A stretch of 64,000 bases of DNA from assembly GCF_018129985.1 (NCBI RefSeq), contig NZ_JAFCKT010000005.1, positions 186,001-250,000 of the forward strand. The letters run 5' to 3'. Below are positions 55,378-62,121 of the stretch, in pieces. Position 1 is the stretch's first letter. Each line of letters opens with the position of its first letter. Both the position numbers and the translations under genes were made by a program. The stretch is from Bradyrhizobium sp. SZCCT0148 (GTDB taxonomy: Bacteria > Pseudomonadota > Alphaproteobacteria > Rhizobiales > Xanthobacteraceae). Under the pieces are notes generated by a model, which made no database searches, was not told where the DNA came from, and saw only the letters and a program-made list of their open reading frames with translations.

Positions 55378-55620
55378 ATGCGCGCGGCGTGGAAGATCTT
55401 CTGGCTGTTCGCCGTCGTCCTTGCAGCAGCGCTTGGCCTGGCTCACCGGCTGGTGCCCGACATCGTGCCGGTCGCATTCGCCGAGGAGCCGCAGCCGTCA
55501 TGGGCTGTCATGACGGCCTTCTTCCTCCGCGCCATCGAGATGATCGCCGCCTTCGTCGCGATGGTCGCGCTTGCGGTCATCATCGGCGGAATGATTCAGC
55601 GGCGCATCCTCGGGCGCTAA
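55378..55620 (+). CDS. Small membrane protein (80 aa)
   Basis: Two membrane helices (IFWLFAVVLAAALGLAHRL and IEMIAAFVAMVALAVIIGGMI) joined by a periplasmic loop, with a basic tail. Function unknown. GAGGAGCGACC precedes the ATG. Its stop overlaps the convergent Fis-like gene stop by 4 bases. Confidence 0.72.
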   Translation: MRAAWKIFWLFAVVLAAALGLAHRLVPDIVPVAFAEEPQPSWAVMTAFFLRAIEMIAAFVAMVALAVIIGGMIQRRILGR

Positions 55621-55865
55621 TCCTGATAGGCGGGCACGTCGATGCCGGACGCCGCGTAGATCCTGATCTTGTTGCGCAGCGTGCGCACCGACAGGCCGAG
55701 CACGCGCGATGCGCGGGTGCGGTTGCCGTCGCAGCGCGCGAGCGTCTGGAGCACGAGCTCGCGCTCGACCTCGTCGACGGTGGCACCGATCAGCAGCGGC
55801 ACGATCTGGTGAGGGGCAAGGAATTGTGCGCCCGGTTCGGACGCAGCGACATGAACAGTGGTCAT
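55617..55865 (-). CDS. Solo Fis-type helix-turn-helix protein
   Basis: About 82 residues. The C-terminal half is a Fis/HTH_8 domain (VDEVERELVLQTLARC, then TRASRVLGLSVRTLRNKI) as in the DNA-binding end of NtrC-type activators such as FlbD, but no AAA+ or receiver domain precedes it. It is likely a nucleoid-associated or promoter-binding protein. ATG 55865 has GGGGAG at 8 bases; ATG 55871 is too close to that site. Confidence 0.8.
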   Translation of the reverse strand: MTTVHVAASEPGAQFLAPHQIVPLLIGATVDEVERELVLQTLARCDGNRTRASRVLGLSVRTLRNKIRIYAASGIDVPAYQD

Positions 55866-56050
55866 CGACATACTCCCCGATCAACGCCCGCTGCCATCGT
55901 TGGAAGCGGATCGAGAACAAACGACCCCCAAGCCGTAGATCCACGGTGGTCGGGTTTGGTTAACGAAAGGTTAATCGCGGACGATCGCACCAGATGACCT
56001 CGGGAATGCCGCGAAGCCGCCGCGATTGGCGGCGGCTCAGTGATGTCCCG

Positions 56051-56818
56051 TCACACCGTGCGATAGCCGCCGTCCACCATCACGATCGTTCCCGTGACAT
56101 AGGCCGACAGGTCAGACGCGAGGAAGATCGCGGGACCCACGATATCCTCGGGCTTGCCGGTGCGCGCCAGCGGGGTGTGGTCGACGAAGGCCTGCACCAG
56201 TGACGGATTGGTCGCGCGCACATTGGCGTTGATGTTGGTCTCGATGAAACCCGGCCCGATCGCGTTGACGCGCACGCCCTCCTTGCCGAGCTCGGCCGCC
56301 AGCGCCTTGGTGAAGCCGAGCACGCCGTGCTTCGACGTCGTATAGGCCGCCGAGCTCGGCGTGCGCAGATGCACGAAGGACTGGATCGAGCCGATATTGA
56401 CGATGCGACCTTTGCTCGCGCGCAAGGGTGCGAGGAAGGCCTGCGTCACGTTGAAGACGCCGTTGAGGTTGAGCGAGATGATGTCGTTCCAGTCCTTCGC
56501 CACCGTCTCGGTCTCCGCGGTGAAGGCGTTGCGGCGCGTGATGCCGGCATTGTTGACGAGGATCGAGACCTGCCCGACCTTGTCGGCGACCTGCCTGGCC
56601 AGCGCGAAGCAATCCTCGCGCCTGACCACGTCGAGCGCAAAACTCTCGGCTCTGCCGCCCGCCTTGCGGATCTCTCCGGCGGCCTCTGCAGCGGTGTCGG
56701 CGTTGACGTCGAGCAGCACCACCTGCGCGCCCTCGCGGGCGTAGCCGGCGGCGATCGCGCGGCCGATGCCGGAGCCGGCCCCTGTGACGACGGCGATATG
56801 GTTTGCGAGCAATGCCAT
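56051..56818 (-). CDS. Short-chain dehydrogenase/reductase (SDR)
   Basis: 255 residues. Cofactor motif VTGAGSGIGRAIAAG, NNAGITRRNAF, catalytic Ser in NIGSIQS and YTTSK (Tyr/Lys), and the C-terminal GTIVMVDGGYRTV. Typical of FabG- or KduD-like NAD(P)-dependent reductases; substrate unknown. GGGAGGAA precedes the ATG. Confidence 0.9.
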   Translation of the reverse strand: MALLANHIAVVTGAGSGIGRAIAAGYAREGAQVVLLDVNADTAAEAAGEIRKAGGRAESFALDVVRREDCFALARQVADKVGQVSILVNNAGITRRNAFTAETETVAKDWNDIISLNLNGVFNVTQAFLAPLRASKGRIVNIGSIQSFVHLRTPSSAAYTTSKHGVLGFTKALAAELGKEGVRVNAIGPGFIETNINANVRATNPSLVQAFVDHTPLARTGKPEDIVGPAIFLASDLSAYVTGTIVMVDGGYRTV

Positions 56819-56836
56819 GCATATTCCTCCCGATTT

Positions 56837-56858
56837 CGTTTCGAAGTTTCACGAAACG
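56837..56858. promoter_or_regulatory. Inverted repeat upstream of the SDR gene, candidate operator
   Basis: CGTTTCG-AAGTTTCA-CGAAACG, 7-bp perfect arms with an 8-base spacer, 19 bases before the SDR start. Confidence 0.45.
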
Positions 56859-56928
56859 CTAACTCGAAATTAAGGGGTCGGAAACGGCGGCCTTGGCATA
56901 CTGATCTTCATTGCTAAACGTTGCGCGC

Positions 56929-57414
56929 ATGATGGAACGGCTCGAATCCTGGAAACCCGCCCTCGAACGCCTGCGGTCGGCGCATTCGGCCGACTGGGCC
57001 GAGGCGGGGCGGCTCGTGGCCGAGATCGCGCGGATGAGCCCGGATGCAACGCTGCGCCAGGCCGCCGAGCAGGCGCTTCCGGTGTTGCGCCAGGCGGTCG
57101 AGAATGACGATCACGGCGTCACGCTGGCGGCCCAGCGCCGTCTCGGTGTGGTGCTCGACGTCGTTCATGATCTGACCGCGCCGCGCTTCGGCCGCCGCAA
57201 TGCCGCGCCGAAACAATTGTCCAGCGAGGATCGCGCCCGCAAGGTACTCGGCCTGCCGCTCTCGGTGCAGCTCACCTGCGAGGACATCAACCAGGCCTAT
57301 CGCCGCGCCGCCAAGGGCATGCATCCCGACCGCGGCGGCAGCGCGCAAGCCTTCATCGACCTCGCCGCCGCCCGCGACGTCCTGATCCATCCCGGTGCGC
57401 ATAAGGGCGGGTGA
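56929..57414 (+). CDS. J-domain-like protein
   Basis: About 161 residues. An N-terminal helical region of unknown type is followed by a C-terminal J-like domain (about 110-158) with KVLGLPLSVQLTCEDINQAY and the HPD motif in GMHPDRGGSAQAF. The J-domain would stimulate an Hsp70 ATPase. The start is the ATG at 56929; an in-frame TTG at 56911 is open too. No clear ribosome site. Confidence 0.78.
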   Translation: MMERLESWKPALERLRSAHSADWAEAGRLVAEIARMSPDATLRQAAEQALPVLRQAVENDDHGVTLAAQRRLGVVLDVVHDLTAPRFGRRNAAPKQLSSEDRARKVLGLPLSVQLTCEDINQAYRRAAKGMHPDRGGSAQAFIDLAAARDVLIHPGAHKGG

Positions 57415-57436
57415 GGAGTTCGGTATTCAAACGCAA

Positions 57437-57470
57437 ACGGGCAAGGACGCATGCCCGCGTCCTTGCCCGT
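57437..57470. terminator. Bidirectional terminator hairpin
   Basis: ACGGGCAAGGACGC-ATGCCC-GCGTCCTTGCCCGT, a perfect 14-bp stem followed by TCTT. Between the J-domain gene and the convergent small exported protein gene. Confidence 0.8.
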
Positions 57471-57493
57471 TCTTCGTCCGCCGATCGATTATT

Positions 57494-57745
57494 TCACCAC
57501 TTGCAGTGGCCCTTCTTCAACGCGGCGTCCTTCACTGCGAGTGCGTCGATGAAGGTCGGCACGCTGGCGCTGGCGCGGTGATAGCCGGCCGGCCACGGCG
57601 TGGTCGGGATGCTCTCGTCCCAGATCTGGCACAGGCCGGTGTCCTGCCAGCGGATCAGGTGATAGCTGGCCTGTGCAGGGCTCGCCGCGACGAAGGCGGT
57701 GACGGCAAGGCCGGCGGCAGCGCACAGCACGGAAATACGACGCAT
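57494..57745 (-). CDS. Small exported protein, RWxxTGxCQxW family (copy 1)
   Basis: 83 residues. Signal ending PAQASY, mature part with YHLIRWQDTGLCQIWDES and a C-terminal KKGHCKW; the two Cys may pair. Paralogous to the gene at 57982-58242. Function unknown; such proteins are common in Bradyrhizobium. Confidence 0.8.
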   Translation of the reverse strand: MRRISVLCAAAGLAVTAFVAASPAQASYHLIRWQDTGLCQIWDESIPTTPWPAGYHRASASVPTFIDALAVKDAALKKGHCKW

Positions 57746-57928
57746 GATCAGCTCCTCAAAAGAATGGTGTGATGCGCCTCCCGGCAATCACGGGGAGGGC
57801 TTGGCCCCGGACGCTTGGGGATGCGCGCCGGACAAGATGTGAGTAGTTCCGCGTGCTGGTCAGGTTCAAAGCGCGTGGACGGAAATAGCTGATTTCGGCC
57901 GGGAAAAAGATGGTCTCGCAAAAACGAA

Positions 57929-57958
57929 GAGGGCGGGCCGCTCGCGCGACCCGCCCTC
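57929..57958 (-). terminator. Rho-independent terminator of the second small exported protein gene
   Basis: GAGGGCGGG ... CCCGCCCTC, a 9-bp stem followed on the minus strand by TTCGTTTTTG. 23 bases beyond the stop at 57982. Confidence 0.7.
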
Positions 57959-57981
57959 GCAATCCGGTTCGTTGCGAACGC

Positions 57982-58242
57982 TCAGAGCGTGCAGCGACGC
58001 TCGGCGCGCAGCTTGATCTGGACGTCGGAAGCGGCCTGGAAGGTCGGGAGCGGCTTGCTGACGACCTTGTAGGTCGACACGCCGAACTGGAACGGCTTGT
58101 ACTTCAGGTCTTCGTTCCAGACCTGGCAGATGCCGGTGTTGTCCCAGCGGATCACGTAATAGCCGACCTTGGCCGAGGCCGGCACGGCGAAGACGGAAGT
58201 GGCGATGCCGGCGACGGCACAGAGCGCAAGAACGCGACGCAT
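57982..58242 (-). CDS. Small exported protein, RWxxTGxCQxW family (copy 2)
   Basis: 86 residues. Signal ending PASAKV, mature part YYVIRWDNTGICQVWNED and a C-terminal ERRCTL. Same layout and Cys positions as 57494-57745, of which it is a paralogue. Its own terminator follows, so the two genes are probably expressed separately. Confidence 0.8.
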   Translation of the reverse strand: MRRVLALCAVAGIATSVFAVPASAKVGYYVIRWDNTGICQVWNEDLKYKPFQFGVSTYKVVSKPLPTFQAASDVQIKLRAERRCTL

Positions 58243-58395
58243 GAAATATCTCCTTGAGGGGACGTCAGATCGCAAAATTCGTGCGGTAAAAGCAGGTCCT
58301 TTGCAAGCCGGGGAGCTGCCCCTCACGGACATGTCAGCTGTTCCCCGAGCATTTGGTTTGGCCGCGTGCCCGGCAAGCCACACGCGGAAGGCGGC

Positions 58396-58779
58396 TCACT
58401 TCGCCAGCGAGGCCACCGCCTCGATCTCGATCAGCATCTTCGGATCGGGCAGCGCCTGCACCACGCAGGTCGTGCGCGCCGGGTAGGGCGGCGGGCCGAA
58501 GGCGCCGGCATAGAGCGCATTCATGGCGGCGACGTCGGCGGCGCGGGTCAGGAGCACGTTGACCTTGGCGAGGTCGCGGAAAGTGGCGCCGGCCTCGTCC
58601 AGCACGCGCCTGATGTTGACGACGACATTGGCGAACTGCGCCTCAAAACCCTCGGGCAGCGCGCCGCTGGCGTCGAAGCCGGGAATGCCGGAGACGAACA
58701 GGAGATCGCCGACGCGCGTCGCGAACGACAGCGGCGGCGCCTTGACGTGCGACGGGGGTGCGAAATGCTGGATCGGCAT
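58396..58779 (-). CDS. RidA family protein (enamine/imine deaminase)
   Basis: 127 residues. RidA fold with FVSGIPGFD, the helix NVVVNIRRVLDEAGATFRD, and the active-site segment YPARTTCVVQALPDPKMLIEIEAVA carrying the conserved Arg and Glu. It hydrolyses reactive 2-aminoacrylate-type intermediates; a subgroup different from the Rid1 core is possible. AAGGTGATC precedes ATG 58779. Confidence 0.88.
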   Translation of the reverse strand: MPIQHFAPPSHVKAPPLSFATRVGDLLFVSGIPGFDASGALPEGFEAQFANVVVNIRRVLDEAGATFRDLAKVNVLLTRAADVAAMNALYAGAFGPPPYPARTTCVVQALPDPKMLIEIEAVASLAK

Positions 58780-59062
58780 GGGATCACCTTGAAGAGTGTT
58801 CTCGTGGTCCGTGAGCGTAGCGGCAGGCGAGGAAGGCTCAAACCAAAAAAACGCGAAAACAACCCCATGCACAGTAGGGATGTTGCGGAGATCATTCGGT
58901 TTTTCTCATTCGTAAAAAGCGAAAATTTCGGGTTGCTCCGTCGGGCAAATCAAGGGCAGAATGTCATGATGGCTACGGTGGTGTTCGCCCTCATCTCCGC
59001 GGTCATGCCCCGGCTTGACCGCAGGGCAATCGCATATGGCTCTCTGCGTAAGCGGAGCGCAC

Positions 59063-59197
59063 GCCTCGTCCTTCGAGACGACCGCTTCGCGGTCTCCTCA
59101 GGATGAGGCTTACTGGCATCTGAGCCCGCTGAAACTCGCGCAAAGCACTCAGTCCTCATCCTGAGGGCCCGCCAACGGCGGGCGTCTCGAAGGATGG
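59063..59197. repeat. Dispersed palindromic intergenic element, family C
   Basis: CCTCGTCCTTCGAGACG and CCTCAGGATGAGG in one half, and CCTCATCCTGAGG and CGTCTCGAAGGATGG in the other, so the halves are inverted copies with a short centre. A second copy is at 60508-60613. The 622-base gap from RidA (58779) to 59402 holds this, the element at 59254-59276, and no gene I can support. Confidence 0.75.
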
Positions 59198-59253
59198 CTG
59201 CAGGCGAAGTCCCTGCGCTGCTCGGTTCAATCTCAACCGTCTCGGCGTACTGG

Positions 59254-59276
59254 ATCGCCCGGTTGAACCGGGCGAT
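59254..59276. repeat. Palindromic element (ATCGCCCGG type)
   Basis: ATCGCCCGG-TTGAA-CCGGGCGAT, matching 3053-3075 in both stems. Confidence 0.7.
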
Positions 59277-59401
59277 GACAGGGGGAAGCTAAGTCCGCGG
59301 CCCACATCCTCCGCCCATCATGTTGCCGCCCCGATCCATCCTGTACATTCGCTGCGTCTGATTCGATTCCTCTCCTTGAGAAATAGCCCCCGGAGACACC
59401 C

Positions 59402-59836
59402 ATGAAGCTCGCATCCTCTTGCCGCGCCGCGCTGGTCGCCATCGTCGCCCTGGCCGGCCTCTCGACCTCGGCCTTCGCCGACGGCGGCACCGTGGTGCTG
59501 ACGATCTACAAGGCGGGCTGGATCATCGGCGGCTCCGGCGGCTCCGGGGTGCTGAACTTCCGCGGCCGCTCCTATGCGCTGTCGACCGGCGGGCTCGATT
59601 ACGGCCTGGTGTTCGGCGGCTCCAAGACCGTGCTGCGCGGCCGCGTCTCCAACATCAACCGTCCCTCCGACGTTGCCGGCGTCTACGGCGCCGCCGGAGC
59701 CGGCCTCGCTATCGGCCGCGGCGCCCGCGCCATCGTGCTGAGCAACCAGAAGGGTGCGGTGCTGGAGCTGTCGGGCACCCAGACCGGCCTGATGGCGAAT
59801 GCGGATCTCAGCGGGCTTGCGATCACGATGCGGTAG
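59402..59836 (+). CDS. Exported glycine-rich protein of unknown function
   Basis: 144 residues. Signal ending STSAFAD, then a glycine-rich beta-type domain (GWIIGGSGGSGVLNFRG, DVAGVYGAAGAGLAIGRG, LSNQKGAVLELSG, ADLSGLAITMR). This resembles conserved rhizobial exported proteins with an EipA/SYLF-like flavour, but I cannot assign a family. GGAGACACCC precedes the ATG. Confidence 0.78.
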   Translation: MKLASSCRAALVAIVALAGLSTSAFADGGTVVLTIYKAGWIIGGSGGSGVLNFRGRSYALSTGGLDYGLVFGGSKTVLRGRVSNINRPSDVAGVYGAAGAGLAIGRGARAIVLSNQKGAVLELSGTQTGLMANADLSGLAITMR

Positions 59837-60042
59837 CGCACGGTGCCTTAGCGTGGGTTAGCCTTGCGGATGCGCAAAGCGCATCTGCAGCGCGTACCCA
59901 CGCGACAAGCCGACGCCTCGCGAGTCTCATCCAGAACGACCGGAAAAAATCTTGCCCGGCCTGTCGGATGCCGGTCCCGCTCTTCGTCCTCCGGGGGATG
60001 CCGCGATCGACGCGGATCCATCCAGCCGAGGTGCGACCGAAC

Positions 60043-60480
60043 ATGACGTCCATCACGCCGTTTCTCTGGTTCGACAACAATGTCCCGGAGGCCGTGGCCT
60101 TCTACAAATCGGTGTTTCCCAACGCCGAGGTCGAGACCGTCAGCGACTTCATGGCGGTGTTCGAGCTCGAGGGCCAGCGCTTCCACGCGCTCAACGGCGG
60201 GCCGCAATACCGTTTCAACGAGGCGGTGTCGTTTTTCATCAGCGTCGAGACGCAGGCGGAAGTGGACTATTTCTGGAATGCGCTGACCGCAGACGGCGGC
60301 GAGGAATCCCGCTGCGGCTGGCTCAAGGACAAGTTCGGCCTGTCCTGGCAGGTGGTGCCGTCGGCCCTCGGCCGCTATCTGGGCGACCCCGACAGGACCA
60401 GGGCCAATCGTGTCATGCAGGCGATGATGAAGATGCGGAAGATCGTGATCGCGGATCTCGACAAGGCCTATGCGGGGTGA
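60043..60480 (+). CDS. VOC-family protein (PhnB/3-demethylubiquinone methyltransferase-like fold)
   Basis: 145 residues. ITPFLWFDNNVPEAVAFYKS and GGPQYRFNEAVSFFIS, with GWLKDKFGLSWQVVP near the end, are typical of the PhnB-like glyoxalase-fold group; function of most members is unknown. The start is ATG 60043, with GAGGTG nine bases upstream; the open frame extends to 59419 through the preceding gene in another frame. Confidence 0.88.
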   Translation: MTSITPFLWFDNNVPEAVAFYKSVFPNAEVETVSDFMAVFELEGQRFHALNGGPQYRFNEAVSFFISVETQAEVDYFWNALTADGGEESRCGWLKDKFGLSWQVVPSALGRYLGDPDRTRANRVMQAMMKMRKIVIADLDKAYAG

Positions 60481-60507
60481 GGGGATAGCGGCAAAGGCGC
60501 TGCTTAA

Positions 60508-60613
60508 CCCTCATGGTGAGGAGGCGCGAAGCGCCGTCTCGAACCATGCAGGCCCCCGATCTCGCCCGCTTCCATCCTTCGAGACGATCGCTTCGCGATC
60601 TCCTCAGGATGAG
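60508..60613. repeat. Dispersed palindromic intergenic element, family C
   Basis: CCTCATGGTGAGGAGGCGCGAAGCGCCGTCTCG and CTTCGAGACGATCGCTTCGCGATCTCCTCAGGATGAGG face each other. Relative of 59063-59197. It overlaps the last few bases of the convergent DNA glycosylase gene. Confidence 0.75.
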
Positions 60614-61164
60614 GTCTGTGGATGGGACGCGCTTGGCGCATTGATCCACTCCGACAGTTCGCGCCACGGCTCGATCGTCCAATGCCCGGACGCCGCGCCC
60701 GACGGCGACGGCAGCACGAAGATCTCGGGCAAGCTTGCATCGCGCACCTGCCGCCCCAGCGCAATCGCCGTCGACGGCCGCCCGTAAAACAAGCTCGCCG
60801 CCTTCTTGCTCGTGAACGCAATCGTCCGCGGCCGATACGTCTCCATCTTCGCCCTGAAGCCCGCCACGTCGATCGTCTCCGCCGCGATCTGGTGATCCAT
60901 CCCGGCACCCGACTTGGAGAGATCGGTGAAGCCGATTCCGAGTTCGATCAGCGCTGCGAACTCGCTTGGCTGATAGCGCCGCGGCGTGATGCCGGCCTCA
61001 TGGATCGCTCGCCAGAAGCGGTTGCCGGGATGGGCGTAGTAGTGCCCCAACTCGGCCGAGCGCGTCGAGGCAGCGGTGCCGACGAAGACGAGGCGGAGGT
61101 TGGTGCGGAGTTTGTCGGGGAGGCGGTGGGCTTCTGGCAAATCAATCGTCCGTCGTACGCTCAC
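60604..61164 (-). CDS. MUG/TDG-like mismatch DNA glycosylase with altered active-site motif
   Basis: About 186 residues. Aligned by eye with E. coli Mug: LRLVFVGTAAS (Mug: VVFCGINPG), then GHYYAHPGNRFWRAIHEAGI (Mug: AHPANRFWKVIYQAG) and LPSPSGAA (Mug: LPNPSGLS). It should excise mispaired uracil, thymine or related lesions, but the catalytic Asn of GINPG is Ala here. GTG 61164 overlaps the toxin stop in GTGA, suggesting translational coupling; an ATG at 61197 is the alternative. It is the last gene of a toxin-antitoxin operon. Confidence 0.82.
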   Translation of the reverse strand: MSVRRTIDLPEAHRLPDKLRTNLRLVFVGTAASTRSAELGHYYAHPGNRFWRAIHEAGITPRRYQPSEFAALIELGIGFTDLSKSGAGMDHQIAAETIDVAGFRAKMETYRPRTIAFTSKKAASLFYGRPSTAIALGRQVRDASLPEIFVLPSPSGAASGHWTIEPWRELSEWINAPSASHPQTSS

Positions 61165-61454
61165 TCGTCCGTCTTGCGGGCTTCGCGGCCATGCCATATC
61201 CGCGTGATCAGGATGTCCTGTGCCTCGGCCAACACGGCATACCGCACGATGTAGCCGGACGCGCCAAAGCGGACCACGATCTGGCGCAGTTCGGCGTCTC
61301 CCGTCGGCATTCCCAACTCGGGAAACTCCTGCAACCGCTCGATTGCCCGCCAGATCGACGCGAGCGCGCGTTGTGCTGCGCCCGGACTATGTTGATCGAG
61401 AAAAAGGCGCAATCGCTCGACGTCCTCAACGGCGTCGGGTGAAAGCAGGATCAT
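61161..61454 (-). CDS. Toxin of the RelE/ParE family
   Basis: 97 residues. Fold features VEDVERLRLFLDQHSPGAA, LQEFPELGMPTGDAELRQIVV and a C-terminal YIVRYAVLAEAQDILITRIWHGREA with the family's Arg/His near the end. Closer to ParE-type gyrase poisons than to RelE mRNases by length and layout, but this is not decided. Its ATG overlaps the antitoxin stop in ATGA. Downstream the DNA glycosylase start overlaps its stop. Confidence 0.88.
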   Translation of the reverse strand: MILLSPDAVEDVERLRLFLDQHSPGAAQRALASIWRAIERLQEFPELGMPTGDAELRQIVVRFGASGYIVRYAVLAEAQDILITRIWHGREARKTDE

Positions 61455-61738
61455 CCGATCCTGCGCACCGCCGGGCGCGGCAGCTCCTTCGCCGAACCCC
61501 AGCTCGCCACCCAGTCCTTCACCTCGTCGAGAGGCACGGCGGCGCAGGTCTTTTTGAAATCATCCAGCCGGCGGCGGTCCTCTTGGATATCCGGGCCGGC
61601 GATATCGACCACGGAATCGAGCAGCGCCACGGCTTCCGCGAGCACGGCGGCGACATCCTGCCCGCGCTCGTCGGCCATCTCGCGCAAACGCGCATCGGTG
61701 TCGGCGTCGATCTCCAGCGTGCGGCGAATGATGTTCAT
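61451..61738 (-). CDS. Antitoxin, ribbon-helix-helix type (ParD-like)
   Basis: 95 residues. An N-terminal RHH DNA-binding segment (LEIDADTDARLREMADERGQD) is followed by a toxin-neutralising helical tail with IQEDRRRLDDFKKTC and EVKDWVASWG. It should repress its own operon and neutralise the toxin. First gene of the operon. No ribosome site is visible before the ATG, which lies 6 bases after a -10-like hexamer. Confidence 0.85.
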   Translation of the reverse strand: MNIIRRTLEIDADTDARLREMADERGQDVAAVLAEAVALLDSVVDIAGPDIQEDRRRLDDFKKTCAAVPLDEVKDWVASWGSAKELPRPAVRRIG

Positions 61739-61744
61739 GCTGTT

Positions 61745-61773
61745 AGAATAGGCGGGGACGACGAATTTGTCGA
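61745..61773 (-). promoter_or_regulatory. Predicted promoter of the toxin-antitoxin operon
   Basis: On the minus strand TCGACA, a 17-base spacer, then TATTCT whose end is 6 bases before the antitoxin ATG. This puts the predicted transcript start at or next to the ATG, i.e. a leaderless mRNA. Confidence 0.5.
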
Positions 61774-61777
61774 GACG

Positions 61778-61998
61778 CCCGACTTGGAGAGATCAGTGGG
61801 GCCGATCCCAAGCGCGATCAGCGCCGTGGACTCCCCCGGCTGATATCGCCGCCGTGATGCCGGCCTCATGGATCGCGCGCTAGAAGCGGTTGCCGGGATG
61901 GGCGTAGTAGTGCCCGAGTTCGGCCGAGCGCGTGGAGGCGGCGGTGCCGACGAAGACGAGGCGGAGGTTGGGACGAAGTTGGTCGGGGAGGCGGTGGG
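61778..61998 (-). pseudogene. Decayed 5' copy of the MUG-like glycosylase gene
   Basis: These 221 bases align with 60908-61130 of the intact glycosylase gene (223 bases), roughly 85-90 percent identical by eye. The copy reads SHRLPDQLRP then LRLVFVGTAAS and GHYYAHPGNRF, but a TAG replaces the Trp codon after NRF, and a 2-base deletion shifts frame before RRYQPGES. Both ends stop at the same motifs, GGTGGG and CCCGACTTGG. It lies just upstream of the toxin-antitoxin promoter. Confidence 0.85.
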
Positions 61999-62074
61999 AA
62001 GGAGGGACGGGCAATCCATTTGTCCGCAGAGTTGTAGCCCGCACAAGCGTTATTGACATGCGGGTCCAACATCA

Positions 62075-62105
62075 ATCCCGGATGTCGCTTCGCTCATCCG
62101 GGCTA
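62075..62105. repeat. Short palindromic intergenic element
   Basis: AATCCCGGATGTCGCTTCGCTCATCCGGGCT, an imperfect hairpin just beyond the stop of the 62122-62664 gene; similar in type to 1411-1454. Confidence 0.5.
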
Positions 62106-62121
62106 TGCTTGCCACGCTCGC

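Noticed and set aside
61735..62046. A separate small protein gene on the minus strand between the toxin-antitoxin operon and 62046
   Set aside because: The open stretch is in the wrong frame of a decayed glycosylase copy; the true frame has a stop and a 2-base deletion.
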